The notes below the pieces were generated by a model. The model did no database searches. It saw nothing but the letters and a program-made list of their open reading frames with translations, and was not told the DNA's origin. DNA of 64,000 nucleotides from Bacteroidota bacterium (GTDB lineage: Bacteria; Bacteroidota; Bacteroidia; Chitinophagales; Chitinophagaceae): positions 1 through 64,000 of the forward strand of contig VGFP01000001.1 in the NCBI GenBank assembly GCA_016868855.1, given 5' to 3'. Each line of letters begins with the position of its first letter. Position 1 is the stretch's first letter. Of this stretch, positions 8,839 through 18,586 are shown in pieces. A program made the position numbers and the translations under genes.

Positions 8839-9311
8839 TATTTATGATGGTATTTTTCATTTTTGATGATCGTGAAAGCTCTGTACACCTGTTCCGCCAA
8901 TATCAGACGTGCCAACTGGTGAGGAAACGTCAATTGAGAAAGCGACCATTTGAAGTCAGCTTTTTCTAGTACAGATTCATCCAAACCAAATGCACCTCCA
9001 ATCAGGAAAACCAATTTTCTTGCACCCATATTGGTCTTTTTGGTGATGAAATTTGCCAGTCCCACAGAATCCATCTCCTTTCCATATTCATCCAGTGCAA
9101 TCAATGTTGTGTCTTTGTCGATCCAATCCAAGATCATTTTTCCTTCCAATCGCTTCAAATCATTTTCGCTCAGCATGGCTGCATTTTTAGGGACGGGGAT
9201 GATTTCCCATTTCAGGGAACAGTATTTGTTGATGCGTTTTGAATAATCCTCTATGGCAGATTTGATGCCTGCATCATGCTGCTTTCCGATGCTCCAGAAT
9301 TCGATCTTCAT
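8838..9311 (-). CDS. rlmH: 23S rRNA (pseudouridine1915-N3)-methyltransferase
   Basis: SPOUT-class methyltransferase that methylates pseudouridine 1915 in helix 69 of 23S rRNA. The SAM-binding knot is shown by LVFLIGGAFGLDESV and the C-terminal LSQLTFPHQLARLILAEQVYRA, both highly conserved in RlmH. I start at the ATG 9309-9311 (MKIEFWSIGK, 157 aa), as in the family; the upstream in-frame extension has no family support. It is co-transcribed with the rhomboid gene. Confidence 0.95.
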   Translation of the reverse strand: MKIEFWSIGKQHDAGIKSAIEDYSKRINKYCSLKWEIIPVPKNAAMLSENDLKRLEGKMILDWIDKDTTLIALDEYGKEMDSVGLANFITKKTNMGARKLVFLIGGAFGLDESVLEKADFKWSLSQLTFPHQLARLILAEQVYRAFTIIKNEKYHHK

Positions 9312-9366
9312 GATATGTACAAAGAAAACGAACATTTTTTGTAATTTGATTGATCAAACTCCTGCA

Positions 9367-10944
9367 ATGAAAAAATTGATCTTTATTTTAACGATTCAGC
9401 TGATGGCTGTTTTCGCATCTGCACAAATCAAAAAAGCACCCAACAGAGCGGAGGGTGAGGGTCCCTGGACCCAACTCATTCTTCGTGGCGCCACGCTGGT
9501 CAACGGAACAGGAGCTCCGCCCAATGGTCCGGTTGATATTGTGATTGAACAAAACAGAATTGTTTCCATCAGAAATGTTGGCTATCCCGGATTGGCAATC
9601 AGGCAAGGCTCACGACCTGTTTTGAAAAGCGGTGGCAGAGAAATTGATTGCAGTGGGATGTATATATTGCCTGGATTTATTGACATGCATGGACATATTG
9701 GTGGAACCGAACAGGGAACACCCGCAGAATATGTATTCAAATTATGGATGGCACATGGTATCACAACCATTCGTGATCCATCATGTGGCAACGGGCTCGA
9801 TTGGGTATTGGATCAAAAGCAAAAAAGTTTATCAAATGCTATTACAGCCCCACGCATCCACGCATACACTGCATTCGGCATGGGAGCAAAAGGCGGTATT
9901 TCAACACCTGAACAAGCAATTGAGTGGGTAAGAGAAAACGCAAAGAAAGGAGCTGACGGTATAAAGTTCTTCGGTGCTGCGCCCGCCATCATGGATGCTG
10001 CTTTGCGTGAGAACAAAAAAATAGGATTGCGCTCTTGCTGCCATCATGCACAGATGGATGTTGCCCGGTGGAATGTTGTGAATTCTGCAGAGGCTGGACT
10101 GACATCCATGGAACACTGGTATGGTCTGCCTGAAGCATTGCTGGAGAAAAACACCATTCAAGAGTATCCGCTCACATATAATTACGCGAATGAGCAACAC
10201 CGATTTGAAGAGGCAGGAAAATTATGGAAGCAAGCTGCCAAACAAGGTTCTGAAAAATGGAACAGCGTGATGAAAAAGCTATTGGATCTTGATTTTACAC
10301 TGGATCCAACATTTAATATTTATGATGCCACCAGAGATCTTCACAAAACCCGCAGGTTGGAGTGGCATGATGAATATACGCTTCCCTCCCTGTGGAAATT
10401 TTATGAACCCAATCGCCAATCACATGGTTCTTTCTGGTTCAACTGGGGAACAGAGCAAGAGGTTGCATGGAAAGAGAACTATCGTATTTGGATGAGTTTT
10501 GTAAATGAATATAAAAACAAGGGGGGAAGGGTTACTACTGGATCGGACAATGGTTTTATATATCAAACGTATGGATTCGGATATGTACGGGAATTGGAAA
10601 TGCTGCGGGAAGCAGGATTCCATCCGCTTGAAGTGATCAGGTCTGCCACCTTGTACGGTGCACAGGCACTGGGAATGGAAAAAGAAATTGGATCCGTTGA
10701 AGTAGGCAAATTGGCTGACCTGGTGGTTATCGACGCCAATCCTCTTGAAAACCTGCAGTATCTCTACGGCACAGGTGCAGTGTATTTGAATGACCAGAAT
10801 GAAGTGGTGCGCAAAGGCGGTGTGAAGTATACCATCAAGGACGGTATTGTATACGATGCAAAAAAATTGTTGGCGGATGTGAAGAAGATCGTTGATGAAG
10901 CCAAGAAAGAATCAGGAAACATCAAACAACCTGGAATAAAATAA
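9367..10944 (+). CDS. Secreted amidohydrolase
   Basis: Metal-dependent amidohydrolase of the imidazolonepropionase/prolidase-like group, about 525 aa, starting at the ATG before a signal peptide (KKLIFILTIQLMAVFASAQ). The metal motif is His108-Gly-His110 in IDMHGHIGG, GADGIKFFG is a candidate carboxylated-lysine position, and GSDNGF supplies the late Asp. The last part (EIGSVEVGKLADLVVIDANP) is the standard C-terminal amidohydrolase strand. The upstream in-frame extension back to 9253 runs through the rlmH region and is rejected. It is followed after 9 nt by a secreted metalloprotease. The substrate cannot be told; dipeptides or cyclic imides are possible. Confidence 0.87.
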   Translation: MKKLIFILTIQLMAVFASAQIKKAPNRAEGEGPWTQLILRGATLVNGTGAPPNGPVDIVIEQNRIVSIRNVGYPGLAIRQGSRPVLKSGGREIDCSGMYILPGFIDMHGHIGGTEQGTPAEYVFKLWMAHGITTIRDPSCGNGLDWVLDQKQKSLSNAITAPRIHAYTAFGMGAKGGISTPEQAIEWVRENAKKGADGIKFFGAAPAIMDAALRENKKIGLRSCCHHAQMDVARWNVVNSAEAGLTSMEHWYGLPEALLEKNTIQEYPLTYNYANEQHRFEEAGKLWKQAAKQGSEKWNSVMKKLLDLDFTLDPTFNIYDATRDLHKTRRLEWHDEYTLPSLWKFYEPNRQSHGSFWFNWGTEQEVAWKENYRIWMSFVNEYKNKGGRVTTGSDNGFIYQTYGFGYVRELEMLREAGFHPLEVIRSATLYGAQALGMEKEIGSVEVGKLADLVVIDANPLENLQYLYGTGAVYLNDQNEVVRKGGVKYTIKDGIVYDAKKLLADVKKIVDEAKKESGNIKQPGIK

Positions 10945-10953
10945 AACTGACGC

Positions 10954-13368
10954 ATGAAAAAAATAGTTTTCATTTTCTTGATTGTACCTGCCTTCTTGAA
11001 GGCGCAACCCTTGCCGTCCATTGCAGAGAAAACAAAGGGACTCCTAAAATATGAGGGCTTTGTGCCTTTTTACAGGGATGATGCAAATGGCAAAATTTGG
11101 CTTGAGATCAATCATCTCAATACAGAACTGCTTTATGTAATGTCATTGCCAGCGGGACTTGGATCCAATGATATTGGTTTGGACAGGGGACTCCTCGGTG
11201 GAGGAAGAATTGTAAAATTCATCCGGATAGGAAAAAAGATTCTGATGACAGAGCCAAACTATGGATACAGAGCGCTCTCTGATGCCGCAAGGGAAAAAGC
11301 TGCAGTCGAACAATCATTCGCACAGTCAACGTTGTGGGGATTCACTGCTGAAGCAGAGCAAAATGGAGCTGTGCTGGTTGACGCTACAGAATTTCTGACA
11401 AGAGACGCCATGCAAGCTACCAATAGAATCAGGAATATGAAACAAGGTAATTATGTGCTCGACAGAGGTCGCTCTGCCCTGTATTTCAATTCCTGTAAAA
11501 ATTTTCCTTTGAATACAGAATTGGAGTCAACCATTACATTGGTAAACAATGATGGAATTGCAGGTGCTTATGTGCAAGCAGTTGCTCCATCAACTGAAGC
11601 AATCAGTTTGCGCATGCACCATTCATTTGTGCAATTGCCGGACAATAATTATCAGCCCAGAGTATTTGATCCAAGATCTAGCTTCAACCATGTTTCATTT
11701 TTCAACTACAGTACTCCAGTTTCTGAGCCCATAGAAAAATTCTTTGCAGTGAGACATCGCCTGCAGAAAAAAAATCCATCTGCTGCCATCAGCGAGCCTA
11801 TCAAGCCAATTATTTATTACCTCGACAATGGAACTCCTGAGCCCATTCGCAGTGCTTTGCTGAAAGGAGCTGCATGGTGGAACCAGGCATTTGAAGCAGC
11901 AGGGTATAAAGATGCCTTTATTGTAAAGGTGTTGCCCGACACTTGCGATCCCATGGACATCAGATACAACATGATCAATTGGGTACATCGTTCTACAAGG
12001 GGTTGGAGTTATGGGGCAAGTGTTGTTGATCCCAGGACTGGCGAAATTATCAAGGGACAAGTATCTCTTGGTTCTTTGCGTGTCCGACAGGATTACATGA
12101 TCGCTCAAGGATTGTTGTCACCTTTTCAAGATGAGTCAGTTTCGGAAGATCTCATGCTCAAGATGTCAATCGAACGTTTGGAACAACTGAGTGCACATGA
12201 GGTTGGACATACCCTGGGACTCATGCACAATTATGCAGCAAGCACTGTCAACAGATCCAGTGTGATGGATTATCCTCATCCGCTCGTTCAATTGGACAGC
12301 AAAGGAAATATTGATTTGAGTGATGCCTATGATCATGCAATAGGTGACTGGGATAAAGTCGCCATCACATGGGGATATGCAGATCTGAGAAATGAAAAGG
12401 ATGAAAAATATCAACTGAATAAAATACTCTCTGATGCATATGCAAAAGGAATGAGGTTCATCAGTGACCGCGATGCAAGAGCTGCAGGTGGATTGCATCC
12501 GGATGCACATTTGTGGGACAATGGGAATGATATTTTATCAACATATGATACGGTAATGAAAGTCAGAGCCAAGGCACTTTCAACTTTCGGTTTACAAACC
12601 ATTAGAAAAGGAACGCCCATGGCATTTTTGGAAGATGTATTGGTACCTGTTTATTTTCACCACCGGTATCAGGTTGAGGCTGTCTCCAAGTTGGTCGGGG
12701 GAATGCATTATAATTATGCATTGAAAGGCGATGGGCAAACCATCACTTCTCCACTCTCCAAATCATTGCAGCAAAGAGCCATGCAGCAAATGATGAGGAG
12801 CATCGATCCGGCGTTCCTTGAATTGCCATCCGCCATTGCTTCGCTGATTCCTCCAAGACCCGCAGGATATGATTTCAACAGGGAATTGTTCAAGAAAAAA
12901 ACGGGATTGGCATTTGATCAGTTGGCTCCTGCGGAGGCTGCAACCGATCTCGTATTTTCATTTCTTTTTCATCCTGAAAGAATCAACCGTTTGTATCAAC
13001 ACGGACTCGAAGGTGGATATGGTCTTGCTGAAATGTTGAATACAGCAATCAATGCAACATTTAAATCTCCCAGAAAAAATGGAATGCAAGCTGCCCTTCA
13101 GATGCAGACTGAACAAATGATGATGACATACATACTGTCTTCTTCTATACAAACAGCAGTATCCTACCCGGCCAAGGCGTCGGTGGTTGCTGCTTTAGCT
13201 GGACTCAAAAAGTTTTTAGAACTACAGAGGAAATCAACTGCCAATCCTGAATACGCAGCTCATATAGATATGTTGTTGATGCGATGCAAAGAGCCAGAAA
13301 AAGCGACGCCCACTATTTATCTCGACGCTCCTCCAGGAGCTCCGATTGGGTGCGAGGATTTATTTTGA
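10954..13368 (+). CDS. Secreted zinc metalloprotease, met-zincin type (DUF5117/DUF4953)
   Basis: An 804-aa exported protein with a signal peptide (MKKIVFIFLIVPAFLKAQ). The zinc motif is HEVGHTLGLMH (His415, Glu416, His419, His425), followed by a Met-turn at SSVMDYPHP (Met438); both are metzincin traits. The N-terminal half resembles the DUF5117 region and the core the DUF4953 met-zincin domain found widely in Bacteroidota. It lies 9 nt after the amidohydrolase, suggesting joint peptide processing in the periplasm or outside. Its last 9 bases overlap the convergent coaE. The natural substrate is unknown. Confidence 0.88.
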   Translation: MKKIVFIFLIVPAFLKAQPLPSIAEKTKGLLKYEGFVPFYRDDANGKIWLEINHLNTELLYVMSLPAGLGSNDIGLDRGLLGGGRIVKFIRIGKKILMTEPNYGYRALSDAAREKAAVEQSFAQSTLWGFTAEAEQNGAVLVDATEFLTRDAMQATNRIRNMKQGNYVLDRGRSALYFNSCKNFPLNTELESTITLVNNDGIAGAYVQAVAPSTEAISLRMHHSFVQLPDNNYQPRVFDPRSSFNHVSFFNYSTPVSEPIEKFFAVRHRLQKKNPSAAISEPIKPIIYYLDNGTPEPIRSALLKGAAWWNQAFEAAGYKDAFIVKVLPDTCDPMDIRYNMINWVHRSTRGWSYGASVVDPRTGEIIKGQVSLGSLRVRQDYMIAQGLLSPFQDESVSEDLMLKMSIERLEQLSAHEVGHTLGLMHNYAASTVNRSSVMDYPHPLVQLDSKGNIDLSDAYDHAIGDWDKVAITWGYADLRNEKDEKYQLNKILSDAYAKGMRFISDRDARAAGGLHPDAHLWDNGNDILSTYDTVMKVRAKALSTFGLQTIRKGTPMAFLEDVLVPVYFHHRYQVEAVSKLVGGMHYNYALKGDGQTITSPLSKSLQQRAMQQMMRSIDPAFLELPSAIASLIPPRPAGYDFNRELFKKKTGLAFDQLAPAEAATDLVFSFLFHPERINRLYQHGLEGGYGLAEMLNTAINATFKSPRKNGMQAALQMQTEQMMMTYILSSSIQTAVSYPAKASVVAALAGLKKFLELQRKSTANPEYAAHIDMLLMRCKEPEKATPTIYLDAPPGAPIGCEDLF

Positions 13369-13947
13369 GAATGTTGAAAATTTTTCATGAAGTGCTAGTA
13401 CCTGAGGTACTAGCATCTTTTGTTCATCATTGATGATGATTTCATCGCAGAGCCTGAGTTTTATTTCTTCATCAATCTGGTGTTGCAATCGATCCATTAC
13501 TTGATCGTACCCAATACCATCTCTTTTCATGGTTCTTTGTACCCTCAACGCATGAGGAGCAGAAACTCCGATGATGACATCGAATTCACCCTGGATACCG
13601 CTTTCAAAAATTAGAGCGGCTTCTTTGATGGCATAAGGAGCAGTTTGTTGGTTCATCCATTCTTTTGCGTGTGCAATGGTGTAAGGATGTACCAATGCAT
13701 TGAGTTGGTTGAGCAGATCTTTTTGTTTAAAAACTTTTTCAGCAATCAATGATCTGTTCAATTGTCCGTTGGTATATGCATCTTGCCCAAACAGTTTTTT
13801 TATTTCTTGTATGAGCTTCGGGTGACTCGACATGATTTTTTTTGCTTCTGCATCTGCATAATATACAGGTACGCCCATCACCTCGAAAATCTGGGCGACT
13901 GTAGATTTTCCCGATCCCATTCCGCCTGTTAATCCCACTTTTAGCAT
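13360..13947 (-). CDS. coaE: Dephospho-CoA kinase
   Basis: Catalyses the last step of coenzyme A synthesis, phosphorylating the ribose 3'-OH of dephospho-CoA. The P-loop GGMGSGKST is at residues 8-16, and the LIFESG and VSAPHALRVQRTMKRDG stretches match CoaE. I start at ATG 13945-13947 (MLKVGLTGG); the TTG two codons earlier is less likely. The start lies only 13 nt beyond the T-run of a strong terminator and 3 nt beyond a TACATTTG element, an unusual arrangement. The 3' end overlaps the convergent metalloprotease by 9 bases. Confidence 0.94.
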   Translation of the reverse strand: MLKVGLTGGMGSGKSTVAQIFEVMGVPVYYADAEAKKIMSSHPKLIQEIKKLFGQDAYTNGQLNRSLIAEKVFKQKDLLNQLNALVHPYTIAHAKEWMNQQTAPYAIKEAALIFESGIQGEFDVIIGVSAPHALRVQRTMKRDGIGYDQVMDRLQHQIDEEIKLRLCDEIIINDEQKMLVPQVLALHEKFSTFSK

Positions 13948-13950
13948 TAC

Positions 13951-13958
13951 CAAATGTA
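13951..13958 (-). promoter_or_regulatory. Candidate -7 element abutting the coaE start
   Basis: The minus strand reads TACATTTG, an exact TAnnTTTG match, ending 3 nt before the coaE ATG. If it is used, transcription would start at or almost at the start codon. No -33 element is seen, so it may be chance. Confidence 0.3.
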
Positions 13959-13960
13959 AA

Positions 13961-13990
13961 TAAAAAAGCCTGGAAGGATCTCTTCCAGGC
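13961..13990 (-). terminator. Intrinsic terminator after yajC
   Basis: The arms GCCTGGAAG (13968-13976) and CTTCCAGGC (13982-13990) form a perfect 9-bp stem with a 5-nt loop. On the minus strand the stem is followed by TTTTTTA. It ends the nusB-yajC transcript just before coaE. Confidence 0.88.
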
Positions 13991-14012
13991 GCTGGGTAAT
14001 TAGCCGTTGACG

Positions 14013-14336
14013 TTATTTCGCTGCAGCAGTCTTATTGAGCTGTTCGCTCCACTCAAGACTGATGGCAGATTTTTCAATTTTCATGAAAGAACCAGGACTC
14101 ACTTCAATTTGGATGGTAGAGTCATCATTTACTTTATTGACAATGCCATGTATGCCTGCAATGGTGACAACTTTATCGCCTTTCTGAAGTTCTTCCTGAA
14201 ACTTCTTTGCTTTTTTTGCTTTTTGAGCTTGCGGGCGGATCATAAAGAAATAGAAAACCACGATCATGCCACCCAACAATACCAACTGCATAATACCTGC
14301 ATTGGGAGAAGCCTGTAAAAAGAATGTATTCATCAT
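14013..14336 (-). CDS. yajC: Preprotein translocase subunit YajC
   Basis: Small inner-membrane protein associated with the SecDF-YajC complex. It has one membrane span (GIMQLVLLGGMIVVFYFFMI) followed by the hallmark RPQAQKAKKAKKFQEELQKG and a short beta domain (GDKVVTIAGIHGIV). I place the start at ATG 14334-14336, giving 107 aa; 14333 is equally possible, while the TTG at 14372 would add residues that do not look like YajC. It is downstream of nusB and ends before a strong terminator. Confidence 0.93.
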   Translation of the reverse strand: MMNTFFLQASPNAGIMQLVLLGGMIVVFYFFMIRPQAQKAKKAKKFQEELQKGDKVVTIAGIHGIVNKVNDDSTIQIEVSPGSFMKIEKSAISLEWSEQLNKTAAAK

Positions 14337-14372
14337 AATATTTGTTTGAAAAAGTTTTACAAATGTAGCCAA

Positions 14373-15302
14373 TTAGGATTGTTTTTTGAATTCTACTTTT
14401 TTTATGGAACCTGCTGCCTGAAGTTCTTTGTGAATACTGTCAAGAATTCCGTTGATGAATTGACCGCTTTGTTGGGTGCTGTAACTTTTTGCGAGATCAA
14501 TGTATTCGTTGATGGTTACTTTTGTTGGGATGGTTTCAAAATAAAGAAATTCACAAATTCCCATCCGAAGCATAATCATATCCAATGCAGCTATGCGATC
14601 AGGATCCCAATTGTTTAACTTGGGTTTGATCATCTCCATTGTATAATCCTTTTTCTCAATGGCAGTTTTCAGCAGGGTCAGTGCATAATTTGTTTTTTCT
14701 GGACCCACTACGTCGTTGAATTCATAGGCAGCTGGCTTGCTCAAATAATTCAATACCATTTGATAAATCATTTCAGCGTCATCATCCCACTGTAAAAAAT
14801 GTTCTTCCAGAAAATCTGTAAACTCTTCATTGGCCATCATCAAGTCGGTAAAGATGAAGCTCAATAATTCTTTTTCTGATTTTTTATCACGTGATTCTTC
14901 GTTGATATATATCTTGTACAGTTCGGTTTCTACCAGGGAGTAGTATATTTTTCGGATCAGTTCCTGGTTGATTTTCTCGGCGAAATGTTTTTGCTTTATG
15001 ATGGTTTGAAAAGAGGCTGTCTCAAGGATTTTCCACAGCAGGGAATTTCCAGCAATTTTGATGTTTACATGCAGGTCCTCGTAGCTCGGTAAATGTTTGG
15101 AAGAGCGCAACTTGGCATCGGTTTCTGCATACCTGGCTATTTCAGTGAGTGAAAAGATGCAAAAAGCAAACAATTCTGCTGTCTGATCCAGGTAAGATTT
15201 AAGTAGTTTGAGGGAAGACATTTCCGAAGTGGCGGTCGACTCGGATTCTGCTGCGTATAGGCACTGCATCACTTTTATCCTGATATTCCTGCGACTGATC
15301 AT
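14373..15302 (-). CDS. nusB: Transcription antitermination factor NusB, long form
   Basis: The C-terminal ~150 residues carry the NusB fold with NNWDPDRIAALDMIMLRMGI and FLYFETIPTKVTINEYIDLA, the region that binds boxA RNA with NusE. At 309 aa it is about twice the length of E. coli NusB. The additional N-terminal half, after a family-like MISRRNIRIKVMQCLYA start, is rich in helix; a long NusB is usual in Bacteroidota. The ATG at 15300-15302 lies 22 nt after a TATCTTTG element. yajC follows directly. Confidence 0.92.
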   Translation of the reverse strand: MISRRNIRIKVMQCLYAAESESTATSEMSSLKLLKSYLDQTAELFAFCIFSLTEIARYAETDAKLRSSKHLPSYEDLHVNIKIAGNSLLWKILETASFQTIIKQKHFAEKINQELIRKIYYSLVETELYKIYINEESRDKKSEKELLSFIFTDLMMANEEFTDFLEEHFLQWDDDAEMIYQMVLNYLSKPAAYEFNDVVGPEKTNYALTLLKTAIEKKDYTMEMIKPKLNNWDPDRIAALDMIMLRMGICEFLYFETIPTKVTINEYIDLAKSYSTQQSGQFINGILDSIHKELQAAGSIKKVEFKKQS

Positions 15303-15324
15303 GGAAAGAACTTTTGGGAAGCTG

Positions 15325-15332
15325 CAAAGATA
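15325..15332 (-). promoter_or_regulatory. Bacteroidota-type -7 element for nusB-yajC
   Basis: TATCTTTG on the minus strand is an exact TAnnTTTG match, 22 nt before the nusB ATG. The -33 region holds only a weak ATTG. Confidence 0.5.
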
Positions 15333-15538
15333 GTTGATATCTGTCCGCTGTCCAATTTTTAGCCTTTTCTTGTGTTAAAATGGCATACAAAAACAGGTGT
15401 GAATATGCCATTTTCCCCCTTTTTAGGGTCTAAATCGGTGACTATATGACATATTTTCAATTTTCACCCGGTGGTACAAAATTCGATCATATAGGGTATA
15501 AGCAAAACTTGACATTTTTAAACTCAAAACAAAACGCT
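15333..15538 (+). promoter_or_regulatory. groES-groEL upstream region
   Basis: About 200 bp between the divergent nusB and groES genes. No CIRCE operator (TTAGCACTC-N9-GAGTGCTAA) and no exact TAnnTTTG element is seen. A small inverted repeat CACC-C-GGTG at 15465-15473 sits inside an imperfect longer one (ATTTT ... AAAAT), about 65 nt before the groES ATG. The promoter must be here, but its position cannot be fixed. Confidence 0.35.
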
Positions 15539-15820
15539 ATGGCTAAGAAGTTAAACATTACCCCCTTACATGACAGGGTAATCGTGAAACCTGCTCCGGC
15601 AGAAGAGAAAACAGCAGGTGGCATCATTATCCCAGACACTGCAAAAGAAAAACCACAAAGAGGAACAGTTGTGGCGGCAGGCCCAGGCAAAAAGGACGAG
15701 CCTATGACTGTAAAAGCAGGCGACAACGTACTTTATGGAAAGTATTCAGGAACTGAGATTTCTGTAGAAGGACATGATTATTTGATCATGAGAGAATCAG
15801 ATATCCTCGCAATTGTTTAA
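15539..15820 (+). CDS. groES: Co-chaperonin GroES
   Basis: Ten-kDa lid of the GroEL folding chamber, 93 aa from the ATG at 15539 ([18 protein letters not shown]). The mobile loop [19 protein letters not shown] and the [13 protein letters not shown] segment are typical, as is the C-terminal [15 protein letters not shown]. The in-frame extension upstream to 15446 is not part of GroES. groEL follows after 29 nt, forming the usual bicistron. Confidence 0.97.
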   Translation: MAKKLNITPLHDRVIVKPAPAEEKTAGGIIIPDTAKEKPQRGTVVAAGPGKKDEPMTVKAGDNVLYGKYSGTEISVEGHDYLIMRESDILAIV

Positions 15821-15837
15821 ATCAAGCTAACAATTAA

Positions 15838-17487
<1,650 letters not shown>

Positions 17488-17507
17488 TTTAATATCTACA
17501 CCTTACA

Positions 17508-17538
17508 TAAAAAGCTCCGAGCAATCGGGGCTTTTTTT
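17508..17538 (+). terminator. Intrinsic terminator after groEL, probably bidirectional
   Basis: AAAGCTCCGA (17511-17520) pairs with TCGGGGCTTT (17525-17534) with one G-U pair, closing a GCAA tetraloop and followed by a T-run. The minus strand also has a T-run after the stem. It overlaps the stop codon of the convergent lysoplasmalogenase-like gene. Confidence 0.85.
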
Positions 17539-18211
17539 ATTCAGTGGGATTCCTGTATCGAATGGCTCCAAGCACAATGAAAAGTTGAGCTAGGATATAA
17601 GTCGACATAATAAATATTCCTGCATTGTCAAACGGAGCACTGAACTTGTTGATGGCAAGAATAGAATCTGATGTAACAAACAAAGCAGCGCCAATGATCA
17701 AAAACAAAGATGTTCTGTCGTCCAGTTTCTGATATTGCCAAATGGCTGCAGAGAGCATGGTGCTGATGGTGATGCCGTAAATCAAGACAGGTATTTTCAT
17801 CGCACCCAATGTGGGCCAGAGCAAATACATGAATTCTATCAAATAGGCCAAGACTGCTATCAGCATGACGGGTCTTAGTTTGAAGAACGAGGTTTTGTCT
17901 GACTGGGTCCTTAAAAAGAAGAAAATATAAAAAATGTGTGCAGTTAGAAAAGCCAGGAGTCCGGGTACAAAGAGTGACTCTTTTTGCAGGAGTACATCGC
18001 CCAACCATGAAAACAGCAAGGCGATCAAAACCGCATCCTTGAAGAAAGATGTTTTTTTATGCAGCGAGGTGTAATATGTCAATGCCAGCAATGGAATGAT
18101 GAGTGGTTTACTGAAAATTCTCAGCTGCTCCATGTCCAATGCTATGAGAGAAATTTCAATCAATGCAACAATGGAAAAAAGAAAGAAAAACAATCGTTGT
18201 TGTTGAAGCAT
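17537..18211 (-). CDS. Lysoplasmalogenase-like (YhhN/TMEM86 family) membrane protein
   Basis: A 224-aa protein with about eight hydrophobic spans. The family features are seen in KPLIIPLLALTYY, LIALLFSWLGDVLLQ and FLTAHIFYIFFF, including the conserved Asp of the WLGD segment. Eukaryotic TMEM86 proteins hydrolyse the vinyl-ether bond of lysoplasmalogens; whether the bacterial protein does is not shown. It is single, converging on groEL, and its stop lies inside the shared terminator. Confidence 0.85.
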   Translation of the reverse strand: MLQQQRLFFFLFSIVALIEISLIALDMEQLRIFSKPLIIPLLALTYYTSLHKKTSFFKDAVLIALLFSWLGDVLLQKESLFVPGLLAFLTAHIFYIFFFLRTQSDKTSFFKLRPVMLIAVLAYLIEFMYLLWPTLGAMKIPVLIYGITISTMLSAAIWQYQKLDDRTSLFLIIGAALFVTSDSILAINKFSAPFDNAGIFIMSTYILAQLFIVLGAIRYRNPTE

Positions 18212-18232
18212 GCTGTAATTTAGAGATATTTT

Positions 18233-18559
18233 ATGTTATATACTGACGAGGAAATTAAATTTATGGCCTATTGGGAGCAAAATCGCCTCAAGCAAAAGCG
18301 ACTCCTGACGCAATTGACCTACGGTCTCCCCATTGGGTTGATATTCGCAGTTCCGATTTTTGTAAATTTTTTATTGGGCAGGTTCTGGTACAAAAGGGCA
18401 GATGCTGTTGGGTTGAGTCAGTTCAATCCATCTGTTCTTGTGTTGGCTGTTCTGTTGATTTCAGTTTTCGTTGCCATCTTCAACCGCAGATTCAAGTGGG
18501 AGAAATATGAGCAGGAGTACCAGAGACTTTTGTCAAAATCAAAGGACAGATTGTCCTAA
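18233..18559 (+). CDS. Hypothetical small two-span membrane protein
   Basis: A 108-aa protein I do not recognise by family. It has a charged N-terminal segment (DEEIKFMAYWEQNRLKQKR), a first membrane span (~residues 29-50), a short loop, a second span (~65-85), and a basic C-terminal helix rich in Lys, Arg and Glu. It lies 21 nt from the divergent lysoplasmalogenase-like gene and 27 nt before the FKBP lipoprotein gene, so a shared transcript with the latter is likely. Confidence 0.75.
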   Translation: MLYTDEEIKFMAYWEQNRLKQKRLLTQLTYGLPIGLIFAVPIFVNFLLGRFWYKRADAVGLSQFNPSVLVLAVLLISVFVAIFNRRFKWEKYEQEYQRLLSKSKDRLS

Positions 18560-18586
18560 ATTGCATGAAATTTCAAATTACACTTT

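Noticed and set aside
9342-9357. TTTGAT-TG-ATCAAA inverted repeat between rlmH and the amidohydrolase as an operator
   Set aside because: Short, AT-rich and close to what is expected by chance in such DNA; no second copy noticed.
9253-9366. N-terminal extension of the amidohydrolase
   Set aside because: The added residues lie over the rlmH start on the other strand; the ATG at 9367 is followed directly by a clear signal peptide.
15446-15538. 31-residue extension of GroES
   Set aside because: GroES proteins start at the [13 protein letters not shown] position; the extension is upstream regulatory DNA that happens to be open.
15303-15538. CIRCE heat-shock operator upstream of groES
   Set aside because: I looked for TTAGCACTC/GAGTGCTAA arms and found none.
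18543-18557. Hairpin AGGACA-GAT-TGTCCT at the stop of the small membrane protein
   Set aside because: The stem is only 6 bp and no T-run follows, so it is not an intrinsic terminator; probably chance.
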